A stretch of DNA of 64,000 bases from Cervus elaphus (Eukaryota; Chordata; Mammalia; Artiodactyla; Cervidae), in the NCBI RefSeq assembly GCF_910594005.1, contig NC_057838.1:32480001-32544000 (forward strand), read 5' to 3'. How positions within the stretch are numbered: the first letter of the stretch is position 1; every line of letters starts with the position of its first letter. Shown here one piece after another: positions 20,939 through 32,690 of the stretch. The translations under genes and the position numbers were made by a program. The notes beneath the pieces are model-generated. The model saw only the letters and a list, made by a program, of their open reading frames with translations, did no database searches and was not told where the DNA came from.

Positions 20939-21160
20939 CAGGGTTGGGAAACTATGATCAGTGGGCCCAATCTGGACCACCATTTGTTTTCGCAAGTAAG
21001 TTTTATTGGAATGTGATTATAACCATTCATTTACATACTGTCTATTGTTGTTTTCAAGCTATAAGAGCAGGGTCGAGGAGTTATAACAGAGGCTGTATGG
21101 TCCACAAAATCTAAAATATTTACTATCTGGTCCCTTACAGAAAAAGATTGCCAAACCCTG
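20939..21160 (-). mobile_element. hAT-type mammalian MITE (MER family), copy 2
   Basis: Reverse copy of the element at 1077-1295: GGGTTGGGAAACTATGATC at one end, GTAAGTTTTATTGGAATGTG inside, and GATTGCCAAACCCTG at the other end. The two ends form the inverted repeat. Confidence 0.8.
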
Positions 21161-21276
21161 AGCTGGACTATGAGGTCGGTGTGATCCTCAAATATGCCTA
21201 GTCTATAACATGGTGTTCTAAAGTGATTTCTGACAGCCCTCCGATTAAACATAGAGTAGTAAAAAAAGCAGTAGGT

Positions 21277-21398
21277 GGAGTAGGAAATGGCAACCCACTC
21301 CAGTATCCTTGCCTGGAAAATCCCATGGACAGAGGAGCCTGGTGGTCTATAGTCCATGGGGTCACAGAGAGGCAAACATGACTGAGCAACTGAGCACA
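21277..21398 (+). mobile_element. BovA monomer SINE
   Basis: Only the BovA body is present: GGAAATGGCAACCCACTCC to TGACTGAGCAACTGAGC, without a tRNA-like head. Confidence 0.93.
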
Positions 21399-21439
21399 CA
21401 CACATCAACAACACTTAGATGGAGAAATACTGATAGAAC

Positions 21440-21792
21440 ACTTCCAGCCCTCCCAAAGATCTCTGTGTGATCCTTTCCACTCACTCCCCCACTAAGGGAA
21501 TCTCTATCCTGACTTCTAAAACTATAGAGTGATTTTTCAAGTTCTAGAATATCATATAATCAGAATTATACAATATGTACTCTTTCATCTAGGACTTGAT
21601 TCACTCAGTGTCTGCATCCATGTTGTTGTATGTATTTAGAAGTTCATTTATATTACTACTGAATAGCATTCCATTGTATTAAGGAACCACAATTTGTCCA
21701 ATCACCTGTTGATTGAAATTTATATTTGGGTTATTTCCAGGTTTTCCAGGTTTTGGTCATTTTAAGAATAAAAGCTGCTGTGAGCATCTGGG

Positions 21793-21794
<2 letters not shown>
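21440..21794 (-). mobile_element. Old L1 3' region (L1M-type)
   Basis: The plus strand reads the L1 antisense landmarks ATCCATGTTGTTGTATGTAT, GCATTCCATTGTATTAAGG, CCACAATTTGTCCAATCACC and AAGAATAAAAGCTGCTGTGAGC. Fragment only. Confidence 0.8.

Positions 21795-21838
<44 letters not shown>
21795..21838. repeat. (AC)~21 microsatellite
   Basis: The longest perfect dinucleotide run in the window, at the edge of the L1 fragment. It is a strong candidate for length polymorphism. Confidence 0.97.
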
Positions 21839-21842
<4 letters not shown>

Positions 21843-21894
21843 GTAGATCATTAGGATTAGAATAGTATTTAACAGAAGTCTTTGAAGTCCAACA

Positions 21895-22060
21895 GGCCTC
21901 CTTTTAAATATGACCTTTGTCACTGACCTCTATATCTTATTTCTTTCCTTTGTGAAATGAGGGAATTCCTATGTCATGAAATCTAGACCTTAAATGAAAG
22001 AATATACATAAGGTATATAACATGGTATATGACACAGAGTAAGCATTCGTTAAAAAGTAG
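21895..22060 (+). mobile_element. MIR SINE (diverged)
   Basis: TTCTTTCCTTTGTGAAATGAGGG, then TATGACACAGAGTAAGCATTC and GTTAAA match the forward MIR core and 3' end. Confidence 0.6.
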
Positions 22061-24904
22061 CTTGTATTGCCACTGCTACCACTGAGAAAGCCTCCATAGT
22101 TACCACAGGGAGCTAGATGTCCAGCTCAGTGCAATGACTTGTTAGGTGTACCTTCCTCTATGTGGATATTCTTGAAGGAAAACAGGCAAGGGAAGAACCA
22201 TCCATGCAGAAGAGCCTCAGTTATTCTCTTACCTCTGGATAAGATAAGACAGTGCCTATGTCTGATTCACACAGCTCTCTTTCTTGGTCTACAACATCAT
22301 CGTGGCCAGGAAAAGTACTGTTTGTCTTATAGGTGAAACACCCTAGGCATTTCCCTGACACAATGATACCTGGATTTGAGTAGAAGGTAATTTACTAGAC
22401 CTAGAAATAGCCTAAAATGTCTTAAAGGCTCACAGAAAAGCTGCCAGGAAAAAAACATGTAAGTGAAGATAGTCACTGAAATCAGTAATCCTCAAATCAC
22501 ATTAATGCAATGTCATAGGTAATAACATAAAGCCTGCTGGCTAGCTAAGAGCTCAAAGTTATCATGCTCAGAGCGATCATAACTTGGTCCCAAGCATAAG
22601 ACTCTTATTTTATGGTGCTTTGTACATGAGCTATGGAAACTACCTTTGAGAAACTCTTAACTTCCAAATCGCTGACTTCTGAATGTATAAATCATATCAA
22701 CTAAAAAAAAGAGTGAAAGTGCAAAGAACAATGTCCACTATGCATTGCTTTAAGGCAGTGATTTCAACTACAAATGATCTGGAAAGAAACTTCTCAAACT
22801 AATAGTGATGCAAGATCAGTTTGTTTCTTCTTTTTCTTAATCTATTATGAACTGAGCCTTTAAAATCTGCAATAAACATCAATTACTAATGAAAAATAAT
22901 ATTCAAAAACATGTACAAAATAAATACAAGTCCTGGTTTCTTATTTATTAAATCCAAAAGACATTTAAAATGACTGTTAAATTGCTCTAAAATCTTCTGA
23001 ACTGTTTATTTCTGTTATCTTGTTGCAGACCGGTAATGAACAGTTGGCAGTCCCTCCCTGCTCCATGTTCTATATTTACATATAGAGTAGGCAGATCTGG
23101 AACTTTCTGGACTGTGATGGTAACTTGTTTTCCCAAAATAAGCCCTCAATGTCAAGAGTCAAGATACCTGCTCTAAAACTAATTATGGAGGCCACCAGTG
23201 AAGCAGGAATAGAAGTTGGGGGTGAGATGCTGAGGAATGGCAAAGATATCTTTCTGGTTTAACTACAAATACCGAATGATTTAGGTTTTGTGCACTAGCA
23301 TGTGGTTACTACTTAACTGCATTTAGAGTTTTCAAAAAAGCAATTTAAAGAGCAATGAAAGCACTTTAAAATGGTATTTCCTCTGTAAGGTTAACTTAGT
23401 GAAATGCAGAGGGCAAGACCATCCTAGCAAGCAAAGGGCATGTCATAGCTCCTCAAAAACTACAGGTTGAACCAGAGTCTGTGCATTTTCTATGCGTACA
23501 CAGGCAGCAGGCCTGGTGCTAAACCACCTGGGTGCAGCAGTTAAGCCGCAACCTTAGCCCTCAGGGGACGCATATCTGGTTCAAACAGAAACACCCACAA
23601 ATTCATAACATCCTTACAAAAATCCACTAGAAAGTCCCTCAAATTAAAGTGACAGTGAAAGAAAGGAGGGGTCACTGCACCCTCAGGTAAATACAGAGTC
23701 TGTTATCTCTCCCAGAACATGACCCCTTTATTAGGACTTTGAGAGATGACTAGAGTTAGAATGCTTGGCCATGTCAGTTGGCATTCACTTTTCACAAGCT
23801 TGTTTCTAAAGCTTATAATGCCTAAAATCAACATCCTCAGCCCTATAAAACTGCCATCTCAAGTCTTAATTCCAGCTAACTTCTGCTCTTCAGATCACTG
23901 GAACAGAGACAATGGCAAGGACGGTGAATGACTTCCATGGAGACACTTGGGGAGCATCATTTGATACCCAGTCTTCTGCTACTTACTTGACAGCAGAGAT
24001 TAGGAAAGTCATCAAGAACTAAGTTTTGATCCACAGATCCTATGTAAGGGTCCTGGGGCAAGAACAGCACAGTCAAGTAGCAACCTGTGAACTTCACTGT
24101 AGTAGCTTTTGTGACATTCTAATAAAAGTGGTATTTTTTTCTCATCCGATTAGAAATGTTGCCTAACCCATGGGCTGCCTATGGCAGTGACAGTAGAATG
24201 GTGTTAAACCTACAGCTTCAGAAAGATCAATTCAGACCCTCTAGGATTACCTGGGAAGATGGCTATCTGTGCTCATTCACCTGGTGTCAAGGAAGAATTC
24301 TAGAGGCGAGTCAAAGAAAAGGAGCTCCTGTGTATGTTAGTCTAAGTAGAAAAGCTGAACCATGTCTTCTTCCATTGGGATAGGTGATTGTTCTATCTTA
24401 ATCAAATTCACAAGTGCAGACATACTGATCCACCTACCACACCACCCCCATGGATCATCCCTTTTTCTGAATGAAACATATCAGTAAGGCCACCTATGTG
24501 GCCACAAACCTTGCTCGTGTAATTCTAAGTTGAGAGATTTAGGAATTCACTTCACAGTGCATATTGATATGACAGATGCTTTTCAATTCCTTTTTTCAGT
24601 ATTGCTACCAGTTCCAGCTCCTATTTTTATGTATGCAATAAAATCCCAGAGGGAAATGGGATTTGGAGGTTCTTAATTATTCATAAGACAATTCATAAAG
24701 CACTTCTCTACTACAGAACGGTAAAATCACACACAAAAAGTCCAGTGTTTTCCTTCCATCACCATCACTATCTATTTATACACTTCTTCCAGGCAGATCG
24801 TCCTAAAGCCCACTTCTAATTATATTAATATTTACCTTGGAAACTGAAAGCTCCTCAGTGTCTACTTTTAAATTAAATAGTACTATAAAATATGAGGACA
24901 CAGC
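22061..24904. other. Repeat-poor unassigned sequence
   Basis: The longest stretch in the window (2.8 kb) in which I recognise no interspersed repeat and no exon. Frames of 60-75 codons show no known motif. It could be unique sequence or repeats too diverged to see by eye. Confidence 0.4.
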
Positions 24905-25015
24905 GTAGTATAATGTTTAAGAGTATAGCCTCTAGAGTCAGATTGCTTGCTCTTAAACCTAGACCATGACCTTTACTGCCTGTGTACAAATAGGTGGGTT
25001 ATTTCTCTGTTTCCA
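24905..25015 (+). mobile_element. MIR SINE 5' half
   Basis: GTAGTATAATGTTTAAGAG and CCTCTAGAGTCAGATTGC are the tRNA-like MIR start. GACCATGACCTTTACTGCC and GTTATTTCTCTGTTTCC follow in MIR order. Confidence 0.65.
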
Positions 25016-25027
25016 GCTTACGTGTCT

Positions 25028-25160
25028 ATATATTGTAGGGAAATATATATATATATAATAAGCAAGATGTATATTACATATTTTGTGTGCATGTATTATA
25101 TCATATATACTTCATTATACAATAAGCAAGATATATATTTAAAATTTAATATGAAACTAT
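25028..25160. repeat. AT-rich low-complexity region with internal duplication
   Basis: TATATATATAATAAGCAAGAT near 25046 is echoed by ACAATAAGCAAGATATATA near 25120. Confidence 0.7.
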
Positions 25161-25237
25161 ATTAAATGACTATAAGTAATTAACATGTAAGTACAAATGT
25201 ATACTATACTTTGCTTATTAGATACATTGTCTGATAC

Positions 25238-25267
25238 ATTGTGTGTATGTGTGTGTGTGTGTGTGTC
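25238..25267. repeat. (TG)n microsatellite
   Basis: GTGTGTATGTGTGTGTG-type run of about 30 bp with one interruption. Confidence 0.95.
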
Positions 25268-26079
25268 TTAGAACATTACATTGCTAAGAATGTTGTAAGC
25301 ACATAGGGAATGTTAGCTATTTTAATTTTATAACCTTTGCATCTGGCATACACTGTGACTCTGTTGAGAAGAAATCAGAGATCAGATCTGACAGAAAGAT
25401 AAAGAGCATCACAATAGATTAGTGATGTCTGCCAAGGGTGTGAGAATGGAAGAGAGCATCTATTTGCCATCTCTGCCTATTCCCCTTTGTTAGTAACATC
25501 ACCAATACATAAATCATTCAACTGCTGTTTTACCTACATCTTTTACCTGTTTCATGTCCTTGTGAAGGAATACGCCCCACCCACTTTACTCACATGTGAA
25601 TTGCCTGCAGTATCAAGGAGTAACTGGCATACCATATGTGCCCAAATTTTGTTGAATAAGTTTTAATTGCCCAATATCACATTCTCTTCATTTAAATACC
25701 CTCACTTTTATTTCACCTTGGGACTGATTTATGTCTGAGCCAGTAAGGTTTTACTCAGGAGATCCTGGGTGGGTCTTTGTTATCCCTGTCTGCAATCCTG
25801 CTCTACATGGATCTATGCATTCAAAGGTTGAAAGCCTACTTAATTCTGACATCCTGCTAAAGCTTATATTCACTCCTCTTGCCTCTTGGTTCTAAACCTG
25901 CATCTTTGTTGTCCTTCTGGTTCATTGTATTAATGATATTTTTCTTATTTTCTATATTCTTGATGCTCTGGCATCTGGGACTGTACAACAGAGAGTCTGC
26001 TCATCTCACAGCTAGCCAATTCTTCAATCCTAGGAAGACATAAAAGCATGTCTTCACATGTAAACTAACCAGTTAGAGT
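25268..26079. other. Unassigned sequence
   Basis: A weak L2-like tail (CCATATGTGCCCAAATTTTGTTG) lies near 25632-25655. Otherwise I recognise nothing. Confidence 0.35.
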
Positions 26080-26460
26080 CTGCACTCCAACACACCTCCT
26101 CTATCTGGCTCTTATACTCCTCTGCCCTAACCATCTAAAGCCAGGTTTCAGACAAACAGCAATATATCCTGTATAGCAGAACCTACTGAGATTACTCAAA
26201 CTAGTCAATCCTAAACCTGCTTACTCTGCCTTGCCTTTCCCATGGAAACCACAATAAAGATCCCATCTCATGCTTCCCCCTTGCTGCTTCTGCTTCCAGC
26301 CTGACCCTAGTGCTTCTCCATGTGGCTTCACATGCTGTGGCATGTCCACTCTTCTTGGGAACTGTGAGTAACAAACTATCATTGCAATGGCAGTTCAGTT
26401 GTCTTCTGACTTGTGAACCTCACCATACCTGAATAACAATAAAACTTAACTTGTTAAACA
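26080..26460 (+). mobile_element. LTR-like segment (candidate)
   Basis: The order CTTACTCTGCCTTGCCTTTCC, ACCACAATAAAGATCC (poly(A) signal), GCTTCACATGCTGTGGCATG, then GGGAACTGTGAGTAACAAAC resembles an old mammalian LTR read through R and U5. I cannot name the family, and no target duplication is visible. Confidence 0.35.
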
Positions 26461-27559
26461 ACTTGCCATTCTGTATCCATTGATTCCTGTTCCCTCACCA
26501 AATTTTCAATCTTGCTTTTCAGAGAACATGAGAATCATTATGTGCCTGGAATGACCAATTTTTAAACCCTTGCCTCCATTAGTCTGGAGATAATCACATG
26601 CATCTTCCTCTCTAAATCACCTTAAAGAACTCTCTCAGCAGGAGCCCTGCTTCAGTTTATTACCTCCTAGGATAATGCCATTAGAGATAATCACATTTTG
26701 TAGATACCATCTCCAAAGAACAATCGCCCTAAGAGTCCCTATTGAGGTATTTTTCATTTATAACAAGATCTTATGATAGTTAAAAATAAATACAGCACAG
26801 AAACCTAGTCCTCTGATTCTCTAATGCTGTGAACTGTCATACAGATCAACACACCAGCATGTTTTGGAAAACCTCACCAGCAGAAGTGAAATTTCATGAT
26901 TCTCTCTCTTTTTTTTTTTTTTTTTTATTCTCTCTCTTTTTATTTTTCCTCTTATTTTTCTATTCTCCCAGAGAGGGGAATAAAAGGGTGTGTGATGCTA
27001 CTAATTAATGGACTTGGACAGTTTAAAATAACTTTTATTTCTAACCATAGTTACACACAGAATTTTTAATAGCCAGTAAGAAATAATAACAAAAGATACA
27101 TTGGAAAGGAGCATTTCCATTCAACCACCCCCTTCTGTCAATATCCTCATCCACCTAGCTAACCATGGTAACTCCTCTCCACTTTTCTGCCATAGATCAT
27201 CACAGTGTGTCCACATTATTTCTGAATTTATTAATCATAAACAGATGTCAATTTTATATTACCGTACAAAATGGGTTTACCTTCCTCAGTTCATTCTCCA
27301 CAAGTTGCATGAACGTCTACCTGCCATACACCTATTTTTCTAATTTATTTATATCATAGTTGCCAATTAAATAAATGATCAGAATTTGATTTTTATTGTA
27401 TTAATACTGTCATATTTTTGTGATAGCTTTGCAGCTTCTTCCCACAATACACAAAAGCCTCTCCATTTGGTTTTCCAAGATGTCAAAGATACCACTTCCA
27501 TTTCCCCCCTGGGGAACTCCCCCAGGGGACTTCCACCCTCCTGTTTCAAACGGTTCTAT
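26461..27559. other. Unassigned sequence with a pyrimidine-rich tract
   Basis: A T/C-rich run of CTCTCTTTTTT type lies at about 26900-26965. The rest is not recognised. Confidence 0.4.
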
Positions 27560-28470
27560 TTTCTCTCTAGATCTGCTATGAAGCTTCTATCCTGGAACTT
27601 CAGTATCAACTGACACCTCCCTTTGAGAATGCGCTGTTTCCTGAATCCCATGTTTTCAAGTTTACTTTTGGTTTGTCTTCTTATTTTGGTACAGCACATA
27701 ATCCACAGCTTCCTGAGAAAGGCGCAAGTACATAAAAATGTCTGAGATTCTCCTTGTTTTAAAACGTCCTTATTAAACACATTCTCTTATGTCAGGGTTT
27801 AATGTTCTCCCTCAGCATAGTAAAGATAAAAGTCAAAGTGTTAGTAGCTCAGTGGTTTCCAACTCTTCCCAACCGATGGACTATAGCCCACCAAGTTCCT
27901 CTGTCCATGAAATTCTCCAGGCAAGAATGCTGAAGCTGGTTCCTGTTTCCTTCTCCAGGGGATTTTCCTGATCCAGGGATTGAATCCATGTCTCCTGCAT
28001 TGCAGGCAGATTTTTTTATCATCTGAGTCACTAGGGGAGCCCAATAGTAAAGATATTTATCTTTCAGTGTTTGCTAAGTGTAATTCTGATACCCAGTCTT
28101 TTGTACAGAACCTGCTGCGATGTCCTTGTTTCCTCTCTGTAAAGTAGGATCTTCTCTTTATCCTTATCATTCTCAAGTCTGAGACAGTTTTTTTTTTCTT
28201 TTTTAGTATTATTTTTTTGACAATCCCCATTATGTTTTCTCCATTTTTTTCCCCCTAAGACAATTAGGTGGATGTTGGAGACTCTAGCTTAACTCTATTT
28301 TCTTACCTTTTTTCAGCTGAAGTTCTATTGTACATTTTTTGACATTATCTCCCAAACTATTTACTACTTTAAATCTCAGCTGCTAAAATTATCATTACCA
28401 AGAGATTTTTTGTTTTGTTTTTATAAGATTCTCTTCCTATTTCATGGATGAATGAGCCCTTCTTATTTCT
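27560..28470 (-). mobile_element. Ancient LINE fragment, probably L1/HAL1-related, split by a SINE
   Basis: The plus strand carries antisense phrases of a common old LINE: AAAATGTCTGAGATTCTCC, GTAGGATCTTCTCTTTATCC, GGTGGATGTTGGAGACTC and CCAAGAGATTTTTTG. The Bov-tA at 27829-28043 interrupts it. Assignment to HAL1 rather than L1 is a guess. Confidence 0.4.
27817..28055 (-). mobile_element. Bov-tA SINE with 12-bp target-site duplication
   Basis: The direct repeat ATAGTAAAGATA at 27817-27828 and 28044-28055 bounds the SINE. In reverse it reads GTTCCTCTGTCCATGAAATTC, GGGATTGAATCCATGTCTCC and GTCACTAGGGGAGCCC. Confidence 0.96.
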
Positions 28471-28608
28471 CCATCAGTTTAAAATGCAACTTATTTTGTT
28501 ACCTTTATTCTTTTTCTTTTCCTGTTTATTTAATTGTGTGCTTTGATTTCACTCTTGTATTGGAGGTTTACCACAAGTATTTTGCGGTCTTTTGCTGTCT
28601 ACCTAATA

Positions 28609-29596
28609 TTAGTTCAGTTCAGTTCAGTTGCTCAGTCATGTCCAACTCTTTGCTACCCCATGAATCGCAGCATGCCAGGCCTCCCTGTCCATCACCAACT
28701 CCCGGAGTTTACTCAAACTCATGCCCGTCGAGTCGGTGATGCCATCCAGCCATCTCATCCTCTATTGTCCCCTTCTCCTCCTGCCCCCAATCTTTCCCAG
28801 CATCAGGGTCTTTTCCAATGAGTCAACTCTTCACATCATGTGGCCAAAGTATTGGAGTTTCAGCTTCAGCATCAGTCCTTCCAAAGAACACCCAGGACTG
28901 ATCTCCTTTAGGATGGACTGGTTGGATCTCCTTGCAGTCCAAAGGACTCTCAAGAGTCTTCTCCAATACCACAGTTCAAAAGCATCAATTTTTCGGTGCT
29001 CAGCTTTCTTCACAGTCCAACTCTCACATCCATACATGACCACTGGAAAAACCATAGCCTTGACCAGACAGACCTTTGTTGGCAAAGTAATGTCTCTACT
29101 TTTGAATATGCTATCTAGGTTGGTCATAACTTTCCTTTCAAGGAGTAAGTGTCTTTTAATTTCATAACTGCAGTCACCATCTGCAATGATTTTGGAGCCC
29201 AAAATAATAAAGTCTGACACTGTTTCCACTGTCTCCCCATCTATTCGCCATGAGGTGATGGGACCAGATGCCATGATCTTAGTTTTCTGAATGTTAAGCT
29301 TTAAGCCAACTTTTCACTCTCCTCTTTCACTTTCATCAAGAGGCTTTTAGTTCCTCTTCACTCTCTGCCATAAGGGTGGTGTCATCTGCATATCTGAGAT
29401 TATTGACATTTCTCCTGGCAATCTTGATTCCAGCTTGTGCTTCTTACAGCCCAGCATTTCTCATGATGTACTCTGGATATAAGTTAAATAAGCAGGGTGA
29501 CAATATATAGCCTTGACGTACTCCTTTTCCTATTGGAACCAGTCTGTTGTTCCATGTCCAGTTCTAACTGTTGCTTCCTGACCTGCATACAGGTTT
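28609..29596 (-). mobile_element. BovB (RTE) LINE, 5' truncated
   Basis: It starts with the canonical 3' tail (TTCAGTTCAGTTCAGTTGC on the plus strand) and runs into the RT region, ending at GACCTGCATACAGGTTT. It spans the C-terminal half of the polymerase. Divergence is moderate and the coding frame is interrupted. Confidence 0.97.
28831..29274 (-). pseudogene. BovB polymerase C-terminal fragment
   Basis: A 147-codon open piece of the RTE polymerase downstream of the catalytic core. It includes MYGCESWTVKKAEHRKIDAF and the ARRSNQSILKEISPG motif typical of BovB copies. The catalytic YADD box lies in another frame and start and 5' domains are missing, so it is non-functional. Confidence 0.85.
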
Positions 29597-29703
29597 TGGA
29601 CCCCCACTGCACACACATCAAGCTGTAAGACTAGTGTACTTCACTGCAGAGTGATCTAGCAACGTGAGTGCTTCTGCTGGACGGGACAGAAGAATCTCTG
29701 TGC

Positions 29704-29914
29704 TGTGCTAGGTTGCTTCAGTCATGCCCGACTCTGGCAACGCTATGGACTGTAGCCCACCAGGCTCCTTTGTCCATGACATTTCTCAGGCAAGAATCCT
29801 GGAATGGGTAACCATTTCCTTCTCCAGGGGATCTTCCCAACCCAGGGATTGAACCCATTTCTCTTAAATCTCCTGCACTGGCAGGTGGGTTCTTTTACCA
29901 CTAGCGCCACCTGT
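29704..29914 (-). mobile_element. Bov-tA SINE
   Basis: Reverse copy: GTTGCTTCAGTCATGCCCG, CTTCTCCAGGGGATCTTCCC and CACTAGCGCCACCTG. The tRNA-like head contains a short insertion (CTCTTAAATCTCCTGCAC), characteristic of one Bov-tA subfamily. Confidence 0.95.
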
Positions 29915-30145
29915 GTAATGACAGAAGTCGCTCCAGGGAAAATGAATCTGGACATGACATTTGGGGAAAGAAGGTTAGAGCATCTCAGAACTTGGAATGT
30001 GTGTTTAATTACACATTTATCAGATTGGTGCCTCAGCCAGGCTATCTGTTGTGTCTGGTGTCACAGAGCCTCTCTGGGGAAGGAAAAGAGTGTGGTCAGT
30101 CAGCATGAAGAAGTAGGACCAGAGTCTTGGTATTTAATGTTTTCT

Positions 30146-30281
30146 GTGGCATCACTGACTCAATGGACATGAGTTTGAGGAACCCCTGGGAGTTGGTGAT
30201 GGACAGGGAGGCCTGGCGTGCTGCAGTCTATGGGGTTGCAAAGAGTTGGACACGACTGAGCAACTGAACTGCACTGCACTG
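30146..30281 (+). mobile_element. BovB 3' end, severely truncated
   Basis: Only the last 136 bp are present: ACTCAATGGACATGAGTTTG, GTTGGTGATGGACAGGGAGG and GACTGAGCAACTGAACTG. Confidence 0.95.
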
Positions 30282-30538
30282 ATCTTTATACAGCTTAGTG
30301 CTTCCAAACTGCTGAGGCTTTCTGAGTTTCTGAGAAATAAACTAGCCACTTTTCATCAGGATCTTCCTCTGCTGGCACCAGTCTCCTGCTATCTTTTCTT
30401 GAATTTCATTCTCATCAGTGACCATTCCTCTATATGTCAATATGTATTGACAGCTCTCATCTGCTACTGTCTCTTCTCCATTTCTTCTCCTGGTAGGTCT
30501 TTATTATTCAATGTTTTTATTCTCATTATACTGGGGTG

Positions 30539-30746
30539 TCAGTAGTAACTGTAGCCTGCCAGGTGACTGTAGCCTGGCAGGCTCCTCTGTCCATGGGATT
30601 TCCCAGGCAAGAATACTGGAGTGGGTTGCCATTTCCTCCTACAGGAGATCTTCCCAACCCAGGAATCAAACCTGTATCTCTTATGTCTCCAGCGTTGGCA
30701 GGCAGGTTTTTTACCACTAGCACCACATGGGAAATCCTCAGTAGTG
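30539..30746 (-). mobile_element. Bov-tA SINE with short target-site duplication
   Basis: TCAGTAGT at 30539-30546 recurs at 30738-30745. The BovA part is shortened and carries an internal duplicate of CTGTAGCCTGCCAGG / CTGTAGCCTGGCAGG near 30550-30582. Confidence 0.93.
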
Positions 30747-31232
30747 ACCAGAGGAGATAAATGCATGTGTTCCTGTGCCATATGTAATCTAACGACAGCC
30801 ACATGCATTGTAATAACTAGATTGTTAAAGATGTACTGTGACTGTGTTCACACATGGGAAGTCAATTCACACATGGGAAGTCAATGTGGCAAACGGAGAA
30901 ATATCCATTTCCACACATAGATCAGGGAGTCCCAAAAGTAGGATATGGACCATTACATGGTATCATTTGGCAATGTATTAAAAATAAAGGCTTGATTCCT
31001 TGAGTTTTGGATTTATAATATCTCGGTGATATCCAAGGATAGATAATTTATTACTGAGCTATTTTATGTTCAGCTACTCGTTTAGACAGACTACTTGTTA
31101 ATCCCATTAATTTTAGTCATATGATTTACAAAGAATGCATTTCACTGAGCTTGAATTTTTTTTCACTGTGGTCTAGACAGTGAGAGATTAATATTTATCA
31201 AACACCTAGGCCTTCTCCTAAGCAGCTTTTTA

Positions 31233-31267
31233 TAGAACACAAGACTGATTTCAAGACTGAGAAAGGA
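31233..31267 (+). mobile_element. BovB, 5' piece of a copy split by L1
   Basis: GAACACAAGACTGATTTCAAG corresponds to the BovB RT stretch just before the QGC(I/L)LSP block. The element resumes at 31755 after the L1. Confidence 0.7.
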
Positions 31268-31768
31268 ATATTACTCAGCCATTAAAAATAATACATTTGA
31301 ATCAGTTCTAATGAGGTGGATGAAACTGGAGCCTATTATACAGAGTGAAGTAAGCTAGAAAGAAAAACACCAACACAGTATACTAACACATATATATGGA
31401 ATTTAGAAAGATGGCAATGATAATCCTATATGCGAGACAGCAAAAGAGACACAGATGTATTGAACAGTCTTTTGGACTATGTGGGAGAAGGCAAGGGCAG
31501 GATGAAATGGGAGAATGGCATTGAAACATGTAAATTATCATATGTGAAACGAATCACCAGTCCAGGTTCGATGCATGAGACAGGGTGCTCAGGGCTGGTG
31601 CACTGGGATGACCCAGAGGGATGGGATGGGGAGGGAGGTGGGAGGGGGGTTCAGGATGGGGAACACATGTACATGCATGGCGGATTCAAGTCAATGTATG
31701 GCAAAACCAATACAATATTGTAAAGTAAAATAATAAATTAATTAATTAAAACAGAGACTGAGAAAGGA
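31254..31768 (+). mobile_element. Artiodactyl L1 (L1_BT-type) 3' end with 14-bp target-site duplication
   Basis: AGACTGAGAAAGGA at 31254-31267 and again at 31755-31768 bounds a 5'-truncated L1 (31268-31754). The L1 has TTACTCAGCCATTAAAAATA, ACAGAGTGAAGTAAGC, GATGACCCAGAGGGATGG and GGCAAAACCAATACAATATTG. It ends in an A/T-rich tail. Low divergence indicates a recent insertion. Confidence 0.97.
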
Positions 31769-32555
31769 GTATGACAGGGCTGTCTGTTGTCACCATGTTT
31801 GTTTAATATATTTGCTGAACACATCATGAAAAAAGCCAGGCTGGATGAGTTACAAGCTGGAACCAAGATGGGGGGGTGCAGAAATAACAACCTCAGATAT
31901 ATGGATGCCACCACTCTAATGGCAGAAAGCAAAGAGGATCAAAGAGCCTCTTGATGATGGTGAAGGAAGAGAGTGTAAGAGCCGGCTTATACTAAATATT
32001 AAATGCAGCCATGAAATCAGAAGACGTTTGCTTCCTGGCAGGAAAGCTATGACAAATCTAGATACTATGCTGAAAAGCATAAACACTACTTTGCCAACAT
32101 ACTATACAACAACTACTATAGTTAAGGCTATGGTCTTCCCAGTGGTCATGTACGGTTGTGAGACCCAGACTGTAAGGAAGGTAGAGCATTGAAGAATTGA
32201 TGACTTCAAACTAAGGTACTGGAGAAGACTACTGAGAGTCCCTTGGACTGCAAGGAGATCAAACCAGTCAATCTTAAAGGAAATCAACCCTGAATACTCT
32301 TAGGAAGGACTGACACTGAAGTTGAAACTCCAGTATTTTGGTCATCTGATGTGAACAGCTGACTCACTGGAAAAGTCCTGATGCTGGAAAAGACTGAGGA
32401 CAGAAGGAGAAGAGAGCATCAGAGGATGAGATGGCTGGCTGGCATCACCGATGCAATGGACGTGAACTTGGGCAAACTTCAGGAGATGGCATGCTGCAGT
32501 CCATGGGGTCACAAAGAGTCACATATCACTTCATGACTGAACAATAACAGCAAGA
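31755..32555 (+). mobile_element. BovB, main piece of the copy split by L1
   Basis: It continues with GGCTGTCTGTTGTCACC (QGCLLSP block), an ATGGATGCCACC stretch at the YADD position with the catalytic aspartate changed, CCTTGGACTGCAAGGAG, and a diverged 3' end near 32555. Many substitutions make this the most decayed BovB here. Confidence 0.93.
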
Positions 32556-32567
32556 GTGATATAAATA

Positions 32568-32690
32568 GATTCCCCATTCTATAGATGACTAAGTGGATAC
32601 CCTAAATATTAGGTCATTTACACAAAGCAATGTGACTAATTAGTCATCAATTTTGATATAAATTCCAAGTCTGAATCATTCCATAACATA
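32568..32690 (-). mobile_element. MIR SINE (diverged)
   Basis: CCCCATTCTATAGATGACTAAG, TAGGTCATTTACACAAAGC and AATGTGACTAATTAGTCATC follow the reverse MIR order. Confidence 0.4.

Noticed and set aside
21795..21838. CRISPR-like or other spaced array
   Set aside because: It is a plain AC microsatellite with no spacers. No repeat-spacer array exists anywhere in the window.
28721..29167. 148-codon plus-strand frame
   Set aside because: Antisense shadow of the BovB polymerase.
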